Positions 1 through 11,608 of a DNA stretch of 64,000 bases are shown here, one piece after another; the stretch's first letter is position 1; each line of letters starts with the position of its first letter. The notes below the pieces were generated by a model, which made no database searches, was not told where the DNA came from, and was given only the letters and a program-made list of their open reading frames with translations. The stretch lies in the NCBI RefSeq assembly GCF_000002425.4, contig NC_037271.1, positions 8,711,512 to 8,775,511 on the forward strand, written 5' to 3'. The DNA comes from Physcomitrium patens (Eukaryota; Streptophyta; Bryopsida; Funariales; Funariaceae). The translations under genes and the position numbers were made by a program.

Positions 1-104
1 AAATATTTTATAGAATAAATAGATATTTTTTTATTACATTTGCAATCACCTATTTTATATTATTCTATTATCAATTGATTGAAAAAGAAATAATACTCAT
101 TGAA

Positions 105-136
<32 letters not shown>

Positions 137-2290
137 AACACAATCTCATACTATAAGTAAAATATTAAAACATGTTAAAATTTATTTAATAATTATGTCA
201 ATCAAAAGCTCTCATCAAAAGTGGAATTAAATATTAGAAGAGATTGAATAAAATATTGTTGATAGTTCAAGAATCATAATAATAAAAATGAGTTTTTTGC
301 AAGTATGACTTTCAATGAGCCTTATAACAAAAAGAAATATTGTATCAATTTTCTAACAAGAATTCATTGCAAAGTAATGACTTCAAATACACAAATACTT
401 TTGTCTCTCTCTCTCTCTTTTTCAATCACTCATTAATCCATTGATCTCCACCTATCTACATAAGAAGCTACAAACACACATTATATATAAAGAAGAAACT
501 TAATACAAGATACGTATTGCAATATTGTCATGATTGATTACTAGTTGTAGCACCAAGAGAGAATGCAAGACAAATGTGACATTACAAGCAGTGACACATA
601 CATGTCCATACTCAAGGCTATTGTACAAAGAAATGAGTCATTAACTGCGACAATGGATAGGATGCTGTGGGAGAGAGAATTGTATGTTATGCATTATTGG
701 GCAGTTGTAACATTTTTTTTTTTTTTTTTTTTTTTTTTGACAATTTGCCAAGAATGTATATCATGTGAGATTTTATTTTATTTTATTTTATTCCCTATTC
801 ACACACTAAATCACAAAAGCCACTATTTAGGCCCAAATGAAGATAAAAATATTAATGGAACTATCAGATTTCTAATATCTTATCAAGGTGGAGGATATAT
901 TTGCTATTATCAATAATTTTAAGAATATGTATGCTATTATCATCAATTCTAAAAATGTATATGTTATCATCAAAAAAATTAGAAATATATGCTATTATCA
1001 AGAGTATAGGGATATTCTTGATATTTTGACATATTTAAGAGGTACATATAATATTTTTCCTAAAATATATAATAACTATTAATTAATTTGTCTTATTTTT
1101 TTTGTAATAGTATTAGAATTTAAGATAGATTTTTATTTTTTAAAACTTAAATCAATATAATTGATCCAACTTTTAAATTAAAAAAATTAAGTTAGCTAAC
1201 ATCTTTTAAAAATTAAAAAATAATACTTCTCATATTATGATTAAAATCCAAGAATTGTAAAAGTATCTAAAAGATGATATTACTTAAAGAATTTTAGTGA
1301 TTAAAGAATATTTTAATAATACTCTAATATTGTCTAAGAAAATTTTGTGAATTTTCTTAAGAAATGTATTATCTTCTCTATTTCTTTCTACATACTTCTA
1401 CTTATTTCAATTTATTTTAAGTGCTATAAGTATTGATTATAAATACAAAGTAGCATAAAAAAAAAAATTTAAAAAATAAAAACTTATAGCAATAAATTAT
1501 TTATTATGCGATTCATATCCAAATATTGTTTATTTCAAATGGTTATATCAGCACTTGATTATCTATATAGCTAATTAAAAATTTAGGCCTTAATTTTGTC
1601 ATAACTTATAAATAAATATAATTATATTTAATATATAATTATGCTAAGTAAAAAGTTGGATAAAAATTTATTTTTTGAATTACAAATATTTTTAAAAATT
1701 ATTAAGGAAGAAAATTTATTATAAATATAGTTTAAAATTAAAGATTTGTAAACAAAACAATAAATACACTTGAGTCTTTAATCATAGATGCCTATTTAAT
1801 GATGAAAATTGATATTGAATAAGAAGATGGAAAAAATGACGTGAAGAAAATCAAAATTTTATAATGATAAAAATAAACATAGTAGTAGTAATAAGGTAAT
1901 GAAAGAATATTAACTAAAAATATTATCTTGTATCATTCATATTCTATCAGAATTAAAAATTACATATTTTTACAATTAAATAATAAATAAATAAATAAAT
2001 AACCCTAAAATTTATTAGTACTATTGACTATATCTACATATGCAAACCTACATATAAATGCACATTACAAGTCAAGAGATGTTTTTACTAATTTTCATTT
2101 TACACCATTCTAAACAGCTTTGTTTTTGTCCAAAAAAATGTTCCACCTCTGTCTAACCTTCTATGTCACCATTCAAACATACTCAACAAGGAAAAAGACC
2201 ATTTTGGAAGAGAATAAAACAAACCAAAGCCTAACAAAAAAAAAAAACAACAACAACAAAGTAAAAACAAAAACAAGACGAGCTCTTAAC
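1..2290. other. AT-rich intergenic DNA, no gene seen
   Basis: This stretch is strongly AT-rich and stop-dense in all frames. It holds a TA microsatellite near 107-135, a T homopolymer near 712-738, a short TTTTA repeat near 771-791 and a degenerate tandem repeat near 890-1010. The short open frames at 563-916 and 888-1082 run through the homopolymer and the repeat and have no coding character. Confidence 0.7.
888..1012. repeat. degenerate tandem repeat, unit about 30-35 bp
   Basis: The core GCTATTATCA (or a one-base variant) recurs about four times at roughly 30-35-base spacing (near 901, 930, 960 and 990), each followed by an A-rich tract. It looks like a diverged minisatellite. A short open frame spanning it is judged a by-product. 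Confidence 0.5.
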
Positions 2291-3240
2291 AAATAGTCCT
2301 TAGCAACCTTCATGTTCCATCAGCCAATCCATCAATCAATCAACACATTGTTTTCCATGCACTCTGCAGCAATAGTTCAGCCACTTTGTGTCTAAATCAA
2401 GCATAAATATGCACAACATATTAAAGCATATTCGACGCCGTTCATGCAAAATGAGTCGTAGGTGACGCCGAGCACCTGATTTATCCACCTCACCATGAAT
2501 TCTCCAGCTTCTCATCACCACTGCAACTCCCTAAACAACCCAAACCTGCTCGTGTTCGACGTCGATCGACAACACTCCGGTTCATCTCATCACATCACTC
2601 TCATCTTCACAACTCTCGCAACTCTCCAGCTATGGGGCGTGTTTTGTCGCAATAGGACGAGCTCGCTAGACAGAGCCGGTTCGCGGCACCTGTACCTGGA
2701 GCACGGGGACTCGACGTGGGCAGAATCAGGAAAACGAGGGTGCAGTTAAGGCGTGGCTGAAATAATTCAGCGGGTCAGAAGTGTTGGGCTGCAATTGGTG
2801 AATCGTCGTGAGAGATATTAGCTGCTGTGAGTGTGTCTGCAGACACGAATTGGGTCAGTGAATCATGGGATGTATCCACCTGGTTACTGGGTTAGGGTGC
2901 CATCCACCAGAACAAACTTCAGCTTGCATCTCTGGGGGAGTAAATTATGTGTTCTGGATCTTCCTTCCAGTCTGACAACCAGCGATGTGCGCTCATCGGC
3001 ATCGAGAGGCATCACTAGTTTGGGTTTGGACTGGACTGTCATAGCCTGACCACATCGATTCTGAAGGCACCGTCGATGTGTGCCACTGATCTACATTCTC
3101 GGGAATCGCAATCAAACGCTACTCACATGGAAGATTGATGCTCATCACTGTCCTCCTTGACGCCTCTGACTAAATTTTTTTTGGCATTTGTTTGATTCTT
3201 TGCAATCACCACTACCTGAGAGTTACAATTAAAACATGTA
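2290..3240. other. moderate-GC island, unassigned
   Basis: Base composition rises to roughly half GC, unlike the AT-rich DNA on both sides. That is how exons and leaders look elsewhere in this window. The best open frames are 84 codons (2495-2749, +) and 72 codons (2831-3049, +); neither shows a motif I recognise. It may be a non-coding transcript, an untranslated exon or a gene relic. Confidence 0.35.
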
Positions 3241-4490
3241 TTTTCATGTACGGCTTCTTAAGCTTTCCTAAGGCAAGTACCAAATTGCAAGAGTGAGTGA
3301 ATTTGCCTAACTTACAGTGCAAGCATGAATTAAGTCAAGTTTGGCTAGGTAGCAAGGCCTATGAAAGAAGGATGAAGTGTTTTAACAGAGGTGATGTAGT
3401 TCTTTATTTACTTGCATATCTGCTCACTTCTTTCTTTTTGTTTGTTCATCTATGTTTCTTTGAAAATTAATGCACATATTCTTACGACGATGTTATATGT
3501 GGAGCGATTCGTTGAATCTTCGTTGCAATAATCTAGTGCTAAAGAGAATAGTGTTGTCAATGCATTAGCTGTGAATTCTTCTGAATCCAATCTAATGACC
3601 ATAGGATTATGGACATACAAGAGTCTAACTTCTGTGAGCAAAAACCTAAAAACTTATCTTTTGGCACTTCAAATGCAACTTACAATTATATAAAAGTTAA
3701 TCAATTAAGGAGGTTGATTAGATTAAGTTTACATCGAGTTAATTTGCAAGCATTTAAACACAATTTGATATCATTTATATTTTTTGATTTATTTATTTTT
3801 TAAATAATGTGTTAAGTTGGATCTAATTGCAAAGGTTGTAAGTTATTTTTGGCTCCATTATATTTAAAATTGAGCCAAAAATTAAAGACCACAAACAATT
3901 AACTACACTACAAATGTAAATATATGAGTTTTAAAAAAATTATTATTATTTTATTAAACATGTACTTTGATAACTTATGATGTTTACCAACGATAAACTA
4001 AAAGCTAACATGAATATTTATCTAAATATCAATACTTCCTATATTACATAGTTTAATTTTTTTTTTTTTTTGCAATAGAGTTTTTTATGTACAGTATTTT
4101 TTTTTCAACATCTCTATGTACTTTGTATTAAAAATAATTTAAAAATGAATGAAAGTATTAAATAATATGCATCATAAAATTTTGTTAAATTGAATTAAAT
4201 TATATATATATATATATATAAATCATTGCACACAAAATATTTTACAATAAATTTAAAGAATGATTTAATCAGACATATTCTTAATTTTCAATTTCAAATA
4301 AGAGTTTTATTGTGTGTATGTGGGATACATGACATGAGGGTGTTCATGCAGCAAAAAGGGAGTGTCTACCTAATGGTTCCCTTTAATTTCACCCACAATT
4401 ACACAAAAGATCGACCAATCATTTACGGGTTTCTATTTATATTAAAGTCTAAGAAAGATTGAATCAATTCAAAGTAAACTTGAACCATCA
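3241..4490. other. AT-rich intergenic DNA upstream of the trihelix gene
   Basis: Mostly AT-rich with T homopolymers near 4056-4070 and 4099-4108 and a TA microsatellite near 4202-4220. No convincing open frame is present. The 3' end of the stretch probably holds the distal promoter of the trihelix gene. Confidence 0.55.
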
Positions 4491-4499
4491 AGGATATAT

Positions 4500-5953
4500 A
4501 GATAGATCCCAGATTTGATCCTCCCAATTACACGGTTCGGTTCCTGCATGAGGTTGCCTGACCACACTATGGGAAAACGTAAAAGAGAAAGCAGTAGGGG
4601 AAAGAGAGGTGGAGTTTCATCGTCGTCGATTGCGAGGTGTTCCGCTCCAGCATGTGCTCCTTTTGCGGCGAGAGATTCGCTGGAGCGGGATCTTTTTTAG
4701 CGCAAAAGTGATTTCCATGTAGAGCTATGGACACAGAACCCCAGCAGTAGATGCAGCAACAGTATGAAGTGGAGGACCCAAGCCCAAATCCAGCCCCCCT
4801 CTGAAGGCCCCACGCCGAACCCTAAACTTCCGTTTTCCTTGTGTAGCAGGATGTGTGGACGGACTCTGGTGGGTTCCGGCTCTACGCCACCGCGTACTCC
4901 GTTTGTTTCTTGAGCCTGCTTCTGGGTTCTGAATTTGCCTCTCCAAGCTCGATTCTGTCGTGGGTTCTCGTGGATCCGCTTCCCCACCTCGAGCGGTTCT
5001 TCCCCGTGCGCCGAGCTGCGAGTCATCGAGGGATCAGTAGGGTTGCAGCAGATCGAGATTGCGGGTGGGTGTTGGGCTTTCTGAGACTTGGTTGAAATGT
5101 GAGCTCTAAATCTGTGCTGTATTCTCCTTGTCTGAAATTGAGTTTTGGTGTTTATTGCACTTCCAGGTTGATGTAGTATGTGGTGGGGTTAGGGGTGTAA
5201 ACTAAGCTGGATAGCAGAGAATGCAGGTGGAAATGGACACTTGTGGGGACGGGCTTTTGAGTGGAGCGTGACGATATGAGGATTTTGCTACTCTTCAATT
5301 AGGGTTGTTTCTTTGAAGCAAATCGTGAAATCCCCCGTGGGGCTGGAAGAGTTGGCATCGTGTACATAATTAATCCTTGATATGTGCATCTTGAAGGGGA
5401 GACCTGCCGTATTCGATTATTTCAAGCTCCGGACGGGAATGATGTGGCTTGGCGGGTCTTGGTGCAATTGTTTCTTCAGTAGGAGAGATGCATTAGCCCT
5501 GCTCGCTTAGCTGCTGTGGTTTCAAATCGAAGGTGGAGAAGGGCTTTAGTTCGTATAAGGAAGAGTTGGGTTGTTTTAATACCCTGTTGATACATAATGC
5601 ACAACGGAAGACAAAGATGCGATGGAGATTATACTTAAATTCTGCAACTGCGCAAAGCAAGGAAACGATCGAAGCATGTTACATGGTTCGGGAGTTTTAT
5701 TAATGTTTTCATGCACAGTTTAGGAAAGTCAATGGGAGTATTTCAGGTCTATCAATGGGTAGGAATCAGGTGGCAAGGGCTGAAACTTAGGCCTCTGTTT
5801 TTGGATGAAGTTAAGGGCTCGTGTTGGTAGCGACTGGTTGTTACTCGAGAGATCTCGCTCGAAAGTGACAAGTGTGTCATTACAAGTTGGAAATTATCTT
5901 GTTTGTGGGATTCTCACGGCAAGGGGCATCATTAGTCCCTATGATAAAAAAAA
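4500..5953 (+). other. probable promoter and long 5' leader of the trihelix gene
   Basis: GC content rises sharply from about 4500, and the sequence up to the trihelix start is gene-like in composition but has no long in-frame coding region. Several short upstream open frames begin with ATG (for example 4853 and 5805). An in-frame TAA (5945-5947) lies three codons before the trihelix ATG, so the protein does not extend directly upstream unless a leader intron intervenes. I infer a long leader, probably spliced. The transcription start cannot be placed by eye. Confidence 0.45.
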
Positions 5954-7354
5954 ATGGACCTACATAGTGGCGAATTTCGAACCGACATCTCTCTAGTGGA
6001 TACACATCATTCTCCGAGTGAAGGAGATGAAGCTCATCTATCAGACCCTGACCACATCCTCCATGACTCCAATGGCAGCCATGTGAACGGAAACAGTCAT
6101 TTAATGCACGCTAGCAACCACCATTCCCTCATTACACTTGAGGACGAAGTAGTATATGGACATCCTCAGGGCTCACGGTGTGGGCGGCTATATAAGAAAA
6201 GTAATTGGGTGGTAGAAGAGATGTTGGTTCTGCAGGCGGCGAAGAGGGAGGACTTCCATCGCCATGATCGGGGTATGAAGGGCATACAGAATCCCGTGCA
6301 GGAGAGATGGAATTGGATTGAGGACTATTGCTGGGCTTCTGGAGTCCAACGAAGTGCTCAACAGTGCCATGATAAGTGGGAGGTCATCTCAACAGCATAT
6401 AAAAAGGTCTATAATAATGAAAAATACGCGTGCAATGGACACAAGTCTTACTGGAACATGTCACCCGAGGAGCGCAAGCGAAATAAATTACCACCAAATT
6501 TTCAAAAGGAGGTATTCAGTGCTTTGCTAGAGTGGTGTGATACCAAGATAAAGCATTCGGACTCTGGAGAGCTTGTGGTTGATACATCGGGGCCACAGGG
6601 ACCATCAGGTATGCCTGTGAATCCTTTCCTCGGTTGCTTGTGTTGCTTGTCTGATACCTGGGTATAGATTGACAGATGTCTTGTTGTGGTTGCCAATCAT
6701 TCAATCTGCTTTGTTAAAGCAGTTGTCGGGGTATTCATTTCTTAGGCCCAAATTCTAATTCAAGACCAAGAGCTCCAATCTGTGCCATGTCCTGCACATG
6801 TCATTGAAATTGAACGAATTAACGACTGTGAGCTGATTAAGTCGGTCTTTGTTGGATTCTTATCTTTAATTATTATTATGACAAGGTTATAACTCCACAT
6901 TTATTTCAGATTTGAGGATGCCTGTTTTGATATTACTCCTTTCCGATGGGGCAGCTCTTTGTCGCCAGACAACAGAATATGAATCTCTGAGTATGTCTCA
7001 CTTGCAGGTGTGAAAGCAGAGCTTGTTGACTCCGAAGACGAAAGCGGGGAGGAAACGAGCGGTCCAAATCAGTTTGGGAAGAAGAGAAAGTTGTGGTCAA
7101 AAACAGACGAGGCACTGGCTACAATACTGGTTCGCAACAACAAGAACGTGGTTGAAGCAATGCTGGAATCCGAAGACAGGAAAGATAAGCGACACCGAGA
7201 AGATCTTGAGATGGAGAAAGTGAAGCTGGAATTGGAGAAGGAGAAATTTCGAGGTGCCATGAAACTGGGCAGTGGTTATATTGACGCCCTCGTCAACATA
7301 GGTGATGGTCTGAAGCAGCTCAGTGCGGCGCTTTGTGCAAATATTCATTCATGA
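5954..7354 (+). CDS. trihelix (GT-factor family) transcription factor, two exons
   Basis: A predicted nuclear DNA-binding protein of 333 residues. Exon 1 is 5954-6608 and exon 2 is 7008-7354. The intron has GT at 6609 and a CTTGCAG acceptor at 7007, and it splits a Gly codon in frame. The trihelix domain lies at about residues 79-165, with its characteristic tryptophans at about 85, 119 and 142, followed by the amphipathic fourth helix (about 169-196). Exon 2 adds an acidic stretch, a basic KKRKLW motif (a likely nuclear signal) and a charged coiled coil at about 270-300, which suggests dimerisation. The layout resembles the ASR3/At2g33550-type trihelix proteins, which are known transcriptional repressors. 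The start is set by an in-frame stop three codons upstream. Target genes cannot be inferred. It converges on the FAX gene, about 2.5 kb away. Confidence 0.88.
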
Positions 7355-8452
7355 TGCATGTTGGTTGCTTTACCGCAGTCTGCTACAAGCAGGGATTGAA
7401 GTACTGATTGTTTGAAGTCCTTGCAATCTGATGGGATACACATCCCTTCATGGATACTTTTGGCGCCAACTAGGTTTCTGGGATCACCAGCGAAGCCTTT
7501 TCGTAATGTATCTGAGGTCAGCTTTGTTGCTGGTAGAATTTTGCGACATCGCTGCTGTTATTAGTTGTCATGATCTCCTTCAAGAACTCTGCATGAAGTA
7601 GGAGGGGTATTAGATGTGAAGCAGTTGCAAAGAAATGTGTTGCCCTCATGGATTAATTGTAGATTCAAGAGCTAGATCGTTCTTTTATGTTATAATCCTT
7701 TCAAGAATCCCCGTCCATTTTGATACCTTGAACACAATAATTCCGCAACCATGACCAAGCCTCCATGCAGATATGTGCATGATTCGAGGTCCCCAACAGG
7801 AGTTTCCTTCGCCATAAGCTTTACTCTGATGGTGGTCATCAGACTGTTGGTCTAGAATGTATGCCCTTGCTAGACTCGAATCAACATCCCTTAATTGCGA
7901 TCCCCATCATCGCTGCTGACTCGGGGCCCTTTTCGTTCACCTCCATAAACGTCATCTGGCTCCCACTCGAAGTGTACACAACCGCGTCAGTGTCTCTATT
8001 ATCTTTCAAGATATCCTGAAACTTTCAAATTTGAAATCTCCCGCAGATATACTCTTCAAGTGGTCGGGCCCGAATCGGATGCCCAATCTTCTCATTCAGG
8101 GATAAAATCACTTGTGTTGAAAGCCAGCAGTTATCGACTTTGTCGAGGTCTTGGGGCAAGTGGAGGGATTTGAATGTGGGACATGGCCCAACGTATTGAT
8201 GGCATCATTTTCACTGCGACTGAATTTCCAGTCAAATGGTATAAAAAATTTCGTATCATATTTCAAAGGAGTATTTGCAGAAACCTTATATTTTGGTATA
8301 ACCATAAAATGCACACAGAACTGGATTTGAGGCGCCGGATATTTGAGGAAAGCAACCAGGAAGTTAAAACTTGTTGGCAATTAGGATTCCACACGACATC
8401 TCTAATCTAGGAATGCCTGGAAAGTGGGTTTCATCTGGATGATTTCATCGAC

Positions 8453-8656
8453 TTAGACGCGATTCGCTCGTGTCATTTCCTGGTCGCCGCAGTAACCCGA
8501 GAATCTGTGCACATCATGTCCCTGTACGGAACCCTTGAGGCAGATTGCAATTTGGTTTATTGTTGGCCCCTTCACTCCTGCTGCCACCACAGCTTGCATG
8601 AGAGTGATGCCCATAGGGAATAGTACATTCTCCTCTGAACCTTTCTTCGCTACCAT
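8453..8656 (-). other. unidentified short ORF, possible gene relic
   Basis: Read on the minus strand from an internal ATG near 8656, this gives about 67 residues. They are rich in Ala, Gly and Val, with a centre reading GITLMQAVVAAGVKGPTIN, which looks more protein-like than neighbouring chance frames. The longer 73-residue frame begins with GTG, so its true start is doubtful, and an in-frame stop lies a little further upstream. I do not recognise the family. It could be an exon of a small gene, a relic, or chance. Confidence 0.25.
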
Positions 8657-9225
8657 TCTTGGCAGATCTACCACGAATTGCTCGTTGGTCTATCAACATC
8701 CTGGGCAAAATCCTCCAACTCTTCAACCTAATCTATGAAATTTTACACGCCCTTTCTTTCAGAGCCCTCTGCATCGAATACGATGCAAAAACTAGCAAGG
8801 TGATAGTAGGTATATGCATGAGATAAAATGTTACCGATTAGTATAAAGAAATTATGTGCACAAGGGATAGCACAGCGCCAACATCCAAATGACGAAACAT
8901 CCGGAAACGCACCTCACGCAAAATGCCCTTCCTCGAGATCCTTGTGCCCATCCCGAGACCCACCACTCGTCCATGTTTATTTGAGAGAACTGGAGCGACC
9001 ATTAATAAAGTCTAACGCTAGCCTTAGAAACAACTTGTCAGTCCGAGTCAGGTGACAATCTGATCAGCTGTTCTCGATTGGAAACTCGACACTTCTGGTT
9101 GATCGGGATGGAGAACTCTGTTTTAACAATTAGTGCATGCGGGGTATTTCAGTCGTGTTCCACCGTTCGTCGACTCACACTGCTTCAAGTAATGTACCGT
9201 CGCATCAAATGAATCACCCTGAATA

Positions 9226-9549
9226 TTGTCAGATGAAAGTGAAGAATTTAAAGCAGACAATGTTCCCTGGTTTTACATGCCAAGATCTAGAAGACTCCTG
9301 ATTGTACGAGCAGAGAATAAGGCCCACGCAGCAATCAGTGGCTTGAATAGAACACTTGGCCAACCAAGCCAGGTCAAGTCAAGCCTTTCAATTCTCCGTT
9401 CAGTGGCAGCACAAGACTACAGTGAGCTTCGAGAGGAAAGCAATTTATTCTGTTACTTAACCCTAAGCACTCGTGAAACTTTGAAGGCTGTCAAAAAGCA
9501 GGATCAACTAAGGTCTCACAACCATCACAAAAAGAAACTAGATTCATGA
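9226..9549 (+). other. unidentified 107-codon open frame
   Basis: The frame opens at TTG rather than ATG; its first ATG is at about codon 18. The product would be charged, with a basic His/Lys-rich end, and shows no motif I know. It could be part of an unannotated transcript between the two convergent genes. Coding status is uncertain. Confidence 0.2.
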
Positions 9550-9832
9550 AGTGATTTCCTCGTCGAAAGTCGGGCCGGATTTCCCACACCCATCTTGCTG
9601 ACATCTTGATGCTTGCTGTCTTAACATTAATAGCTTGGACAGTGCACACCACCCGTATCATACATCCTCTCGACATTTGCACACACAAACTCCATATTTA
9701 ATGCCAGATGGTAACGGTGGGCAGTGGTTTCTACCAAAGAAGGGACTGAAAGTACTGACCTGCAGAATAGTCTAACAGAGGCTAATGTATATCCCCATAG
9801 AACAAGGGGTGCTTTGCAAATAATTTAACCTA

Positions 9833-11608
9833 TCAATTTGTCTGGCTCTCGGGTTTTTGGGGACGATTCCCACCGGACGCCAATACATAAATATAGAAGG
9901 CCACCATTGCACCACTTATAAGGCCTACAACTCCCGTTGGAAAGAGCGCCTTGTTCACAGTGTAATGCCTAAAATACCTGATACCAAGAAATGAGTTTCC
10001 CGTGAGCAGTAGAAAATCTCAAGCTAAAACATAAAATGGGAGGAAACGAGCAATCGGTCTGATGATGTTAAAGAAGTGTAGAATTACAGCCTGAAAGTTG
10101 CATAGAAAACCCCACAAAAAAGATGAAATGAAGATATAACTGGGCATCATTCAAAATAATGAGTACAACACATTACAACAGGCTGAACTACTTCAGAAAG
10201 ATCATTATCTCAGGATTCAATCTACTTTAAGTCTGTAGACAGACGAAGAAGAAAATGAAAATATAAGCCGAGAAATAAACCTGAAGAAGATAAAGGTAGT
10301 GATGGCTGATTGACTCTGGATGTACGTCATTGAGGACTCCCCTTTTTCCCACTTTTTCAAGCTGGTCAAACCCAAGTAAAGGATTGCGCTTCCTAGCAGT
10401 ACACCGAACCTAATGGCTGAAATCGAGCCGGAAAGTATAAACCATAGTAGACCTCCAACAGATAGGAAACCTCCGTAAGGAATACCCAAGCAGAAATCAT
10501 GAACCTTAGAACCGCTCCCTCCAGCTTCCGAATAGTGCGCACGAAGGACTGATTCTGCAACTTCCTTCACTGTCTCCGGCGCTTTCTCCACGACATCTGC
10601 TAGATTATCTTTCTGCTTGTTGGCAGTTTCCTGTGCCGTTGCAGCGAGCTTATTCAATGCGACATCGGTTTCCTCTAGAAGTTTTTTAGTGATATCTCTC
10701 AGTTTCTCCAGTTCCTGACAAAGGACAAGTTCAACCATTGAATTCTTGAAAACAGAATCTAGACTTGACCAATCTATTAATATGTGACTTTAATAATTAG
10801 TGAACTGCTCTAATTCTTCTTGCGAACCGGAGTCCCAACAAGATAGGAGCTTGCAAAACTCCAACACAATAACTGGTGTCTCGATGTCGTATAACGGATC
10901 GACTGGGAGGTCGCACACTCTACCGTTGTTGGGGTAAAATAAAATAAAATAATAAAGAATTCCGATGCCTCCAACCAACCACAGGAGCTTGTTAAACGTT
11001 GATGTTAGCAGCAAAGAGTCAGATATGTGATTTACATCACACGCCCTGCCGTGGGGTTTCTGAAAAATACAATAGAGCTACTACACCTTATAAGCTGTTT
11101 CTTGTGCAAGACTCTTAGTTTCGTCCGCTTTCCTTTTGAGATCCTCCACAGTGCTGGAAAATGCCTGCTTCGACTGGTCAATGCCGCTCTTGATATTCAG
11201 TTTTAGTTCCTCCCCAGTATTTCCCAGTGATTCCTTTCCCTCATCAACTTCTGTGCTTGCCTTCCCTTCCACATCTTCCACGGCACTTCCAACTGATTGC
11301 TTCGCCCCATCGAAATCCCTGGCTGCTTTGTTGGCGGCATTCTCTGCCTTCGTCCCCAGCGGCTCGTCAGGTCTGGAGTATGTGGCTCGTGCGATGCTCC
11401 TCCGTAACCCAAACCTCTTCAAAGCTTTCCCTTGGTAACCTGACGATACCCCTCCGACTTGCATCGACTGCACTCTAAGAGAAGCGACAGCTACAGCCCT
11501 GCCGCGGAAATTCTCATTCTTCCCGGCACCATGGTCAATTACTGATCCTACGATCCCCAATGACGCGCTCCCACAGCAAACAGACGACATTGCCCTCATG
11601 CACTCCAT
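9833..11608 (-). CDS. FAX-type plastid fatty acid exporter (TMEM14 family), three exons
   Basis: Minus-strand exons are 11608-11087, 10714-10281 and 9977-9833. They join in frame to give 366 residues. The acceptors (TTTGTCAG, GTATCAG) and donors (AAG/GTGTAG, CAG/GTTTAT) are plain. The N-terminus is Ser/Ala-rich and basic, like a chloroplast transit peptide. Residues about 90-235 form a long charged, Ala-rich amphipathic helix region. The TMEM14 domain follows from about residue 246 (HDFCLGIPYGG) with four hydrophobic segments. It ends in a Gly/Pro-rich tail like that of plant FAX3. FAX proteins sit in plastid envelopes and export fatty acids for lipid synthesis outside the plastid; transport here is inferred from the family. 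The start is the first ATG of the frame; the frame extends upstream only through a GTG. A second in-frame ATG lies three codons later. Confidence 0.85.

Larger units (their letters stand above)
7355..9832. other. intergenic region between convergent genes
   Basis: The first several hundred bases are probably the trihelix 3' UTR. The rest is moderate in GC with scattered short open frames, none with a recognised domain. Two coding-like pieces (8453-8674 minus and 9226-9549 plus) are described separately. No RNA gene or transposon signature was seen. Confidence 0.5.

Noticed and set aside
563-916. 117-codon open frame upstream
   Set aside because: It runs through a long T homopolymer giving a run of Phe and then AT-rich repeats; there is no coding signature.
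4697-5026. 109-codon minus-strand frame opposite the trihelix leader
   Set aside because: It lies antisense in a GC-rich leader and has no recognised motif; best explained as a by-product of composition.
11136-11478. Plus-strand frames of 83-100 codons opposite FAX exon 1
   Set aside because: They are antisense shadows of a well-supported minus-strand exon.
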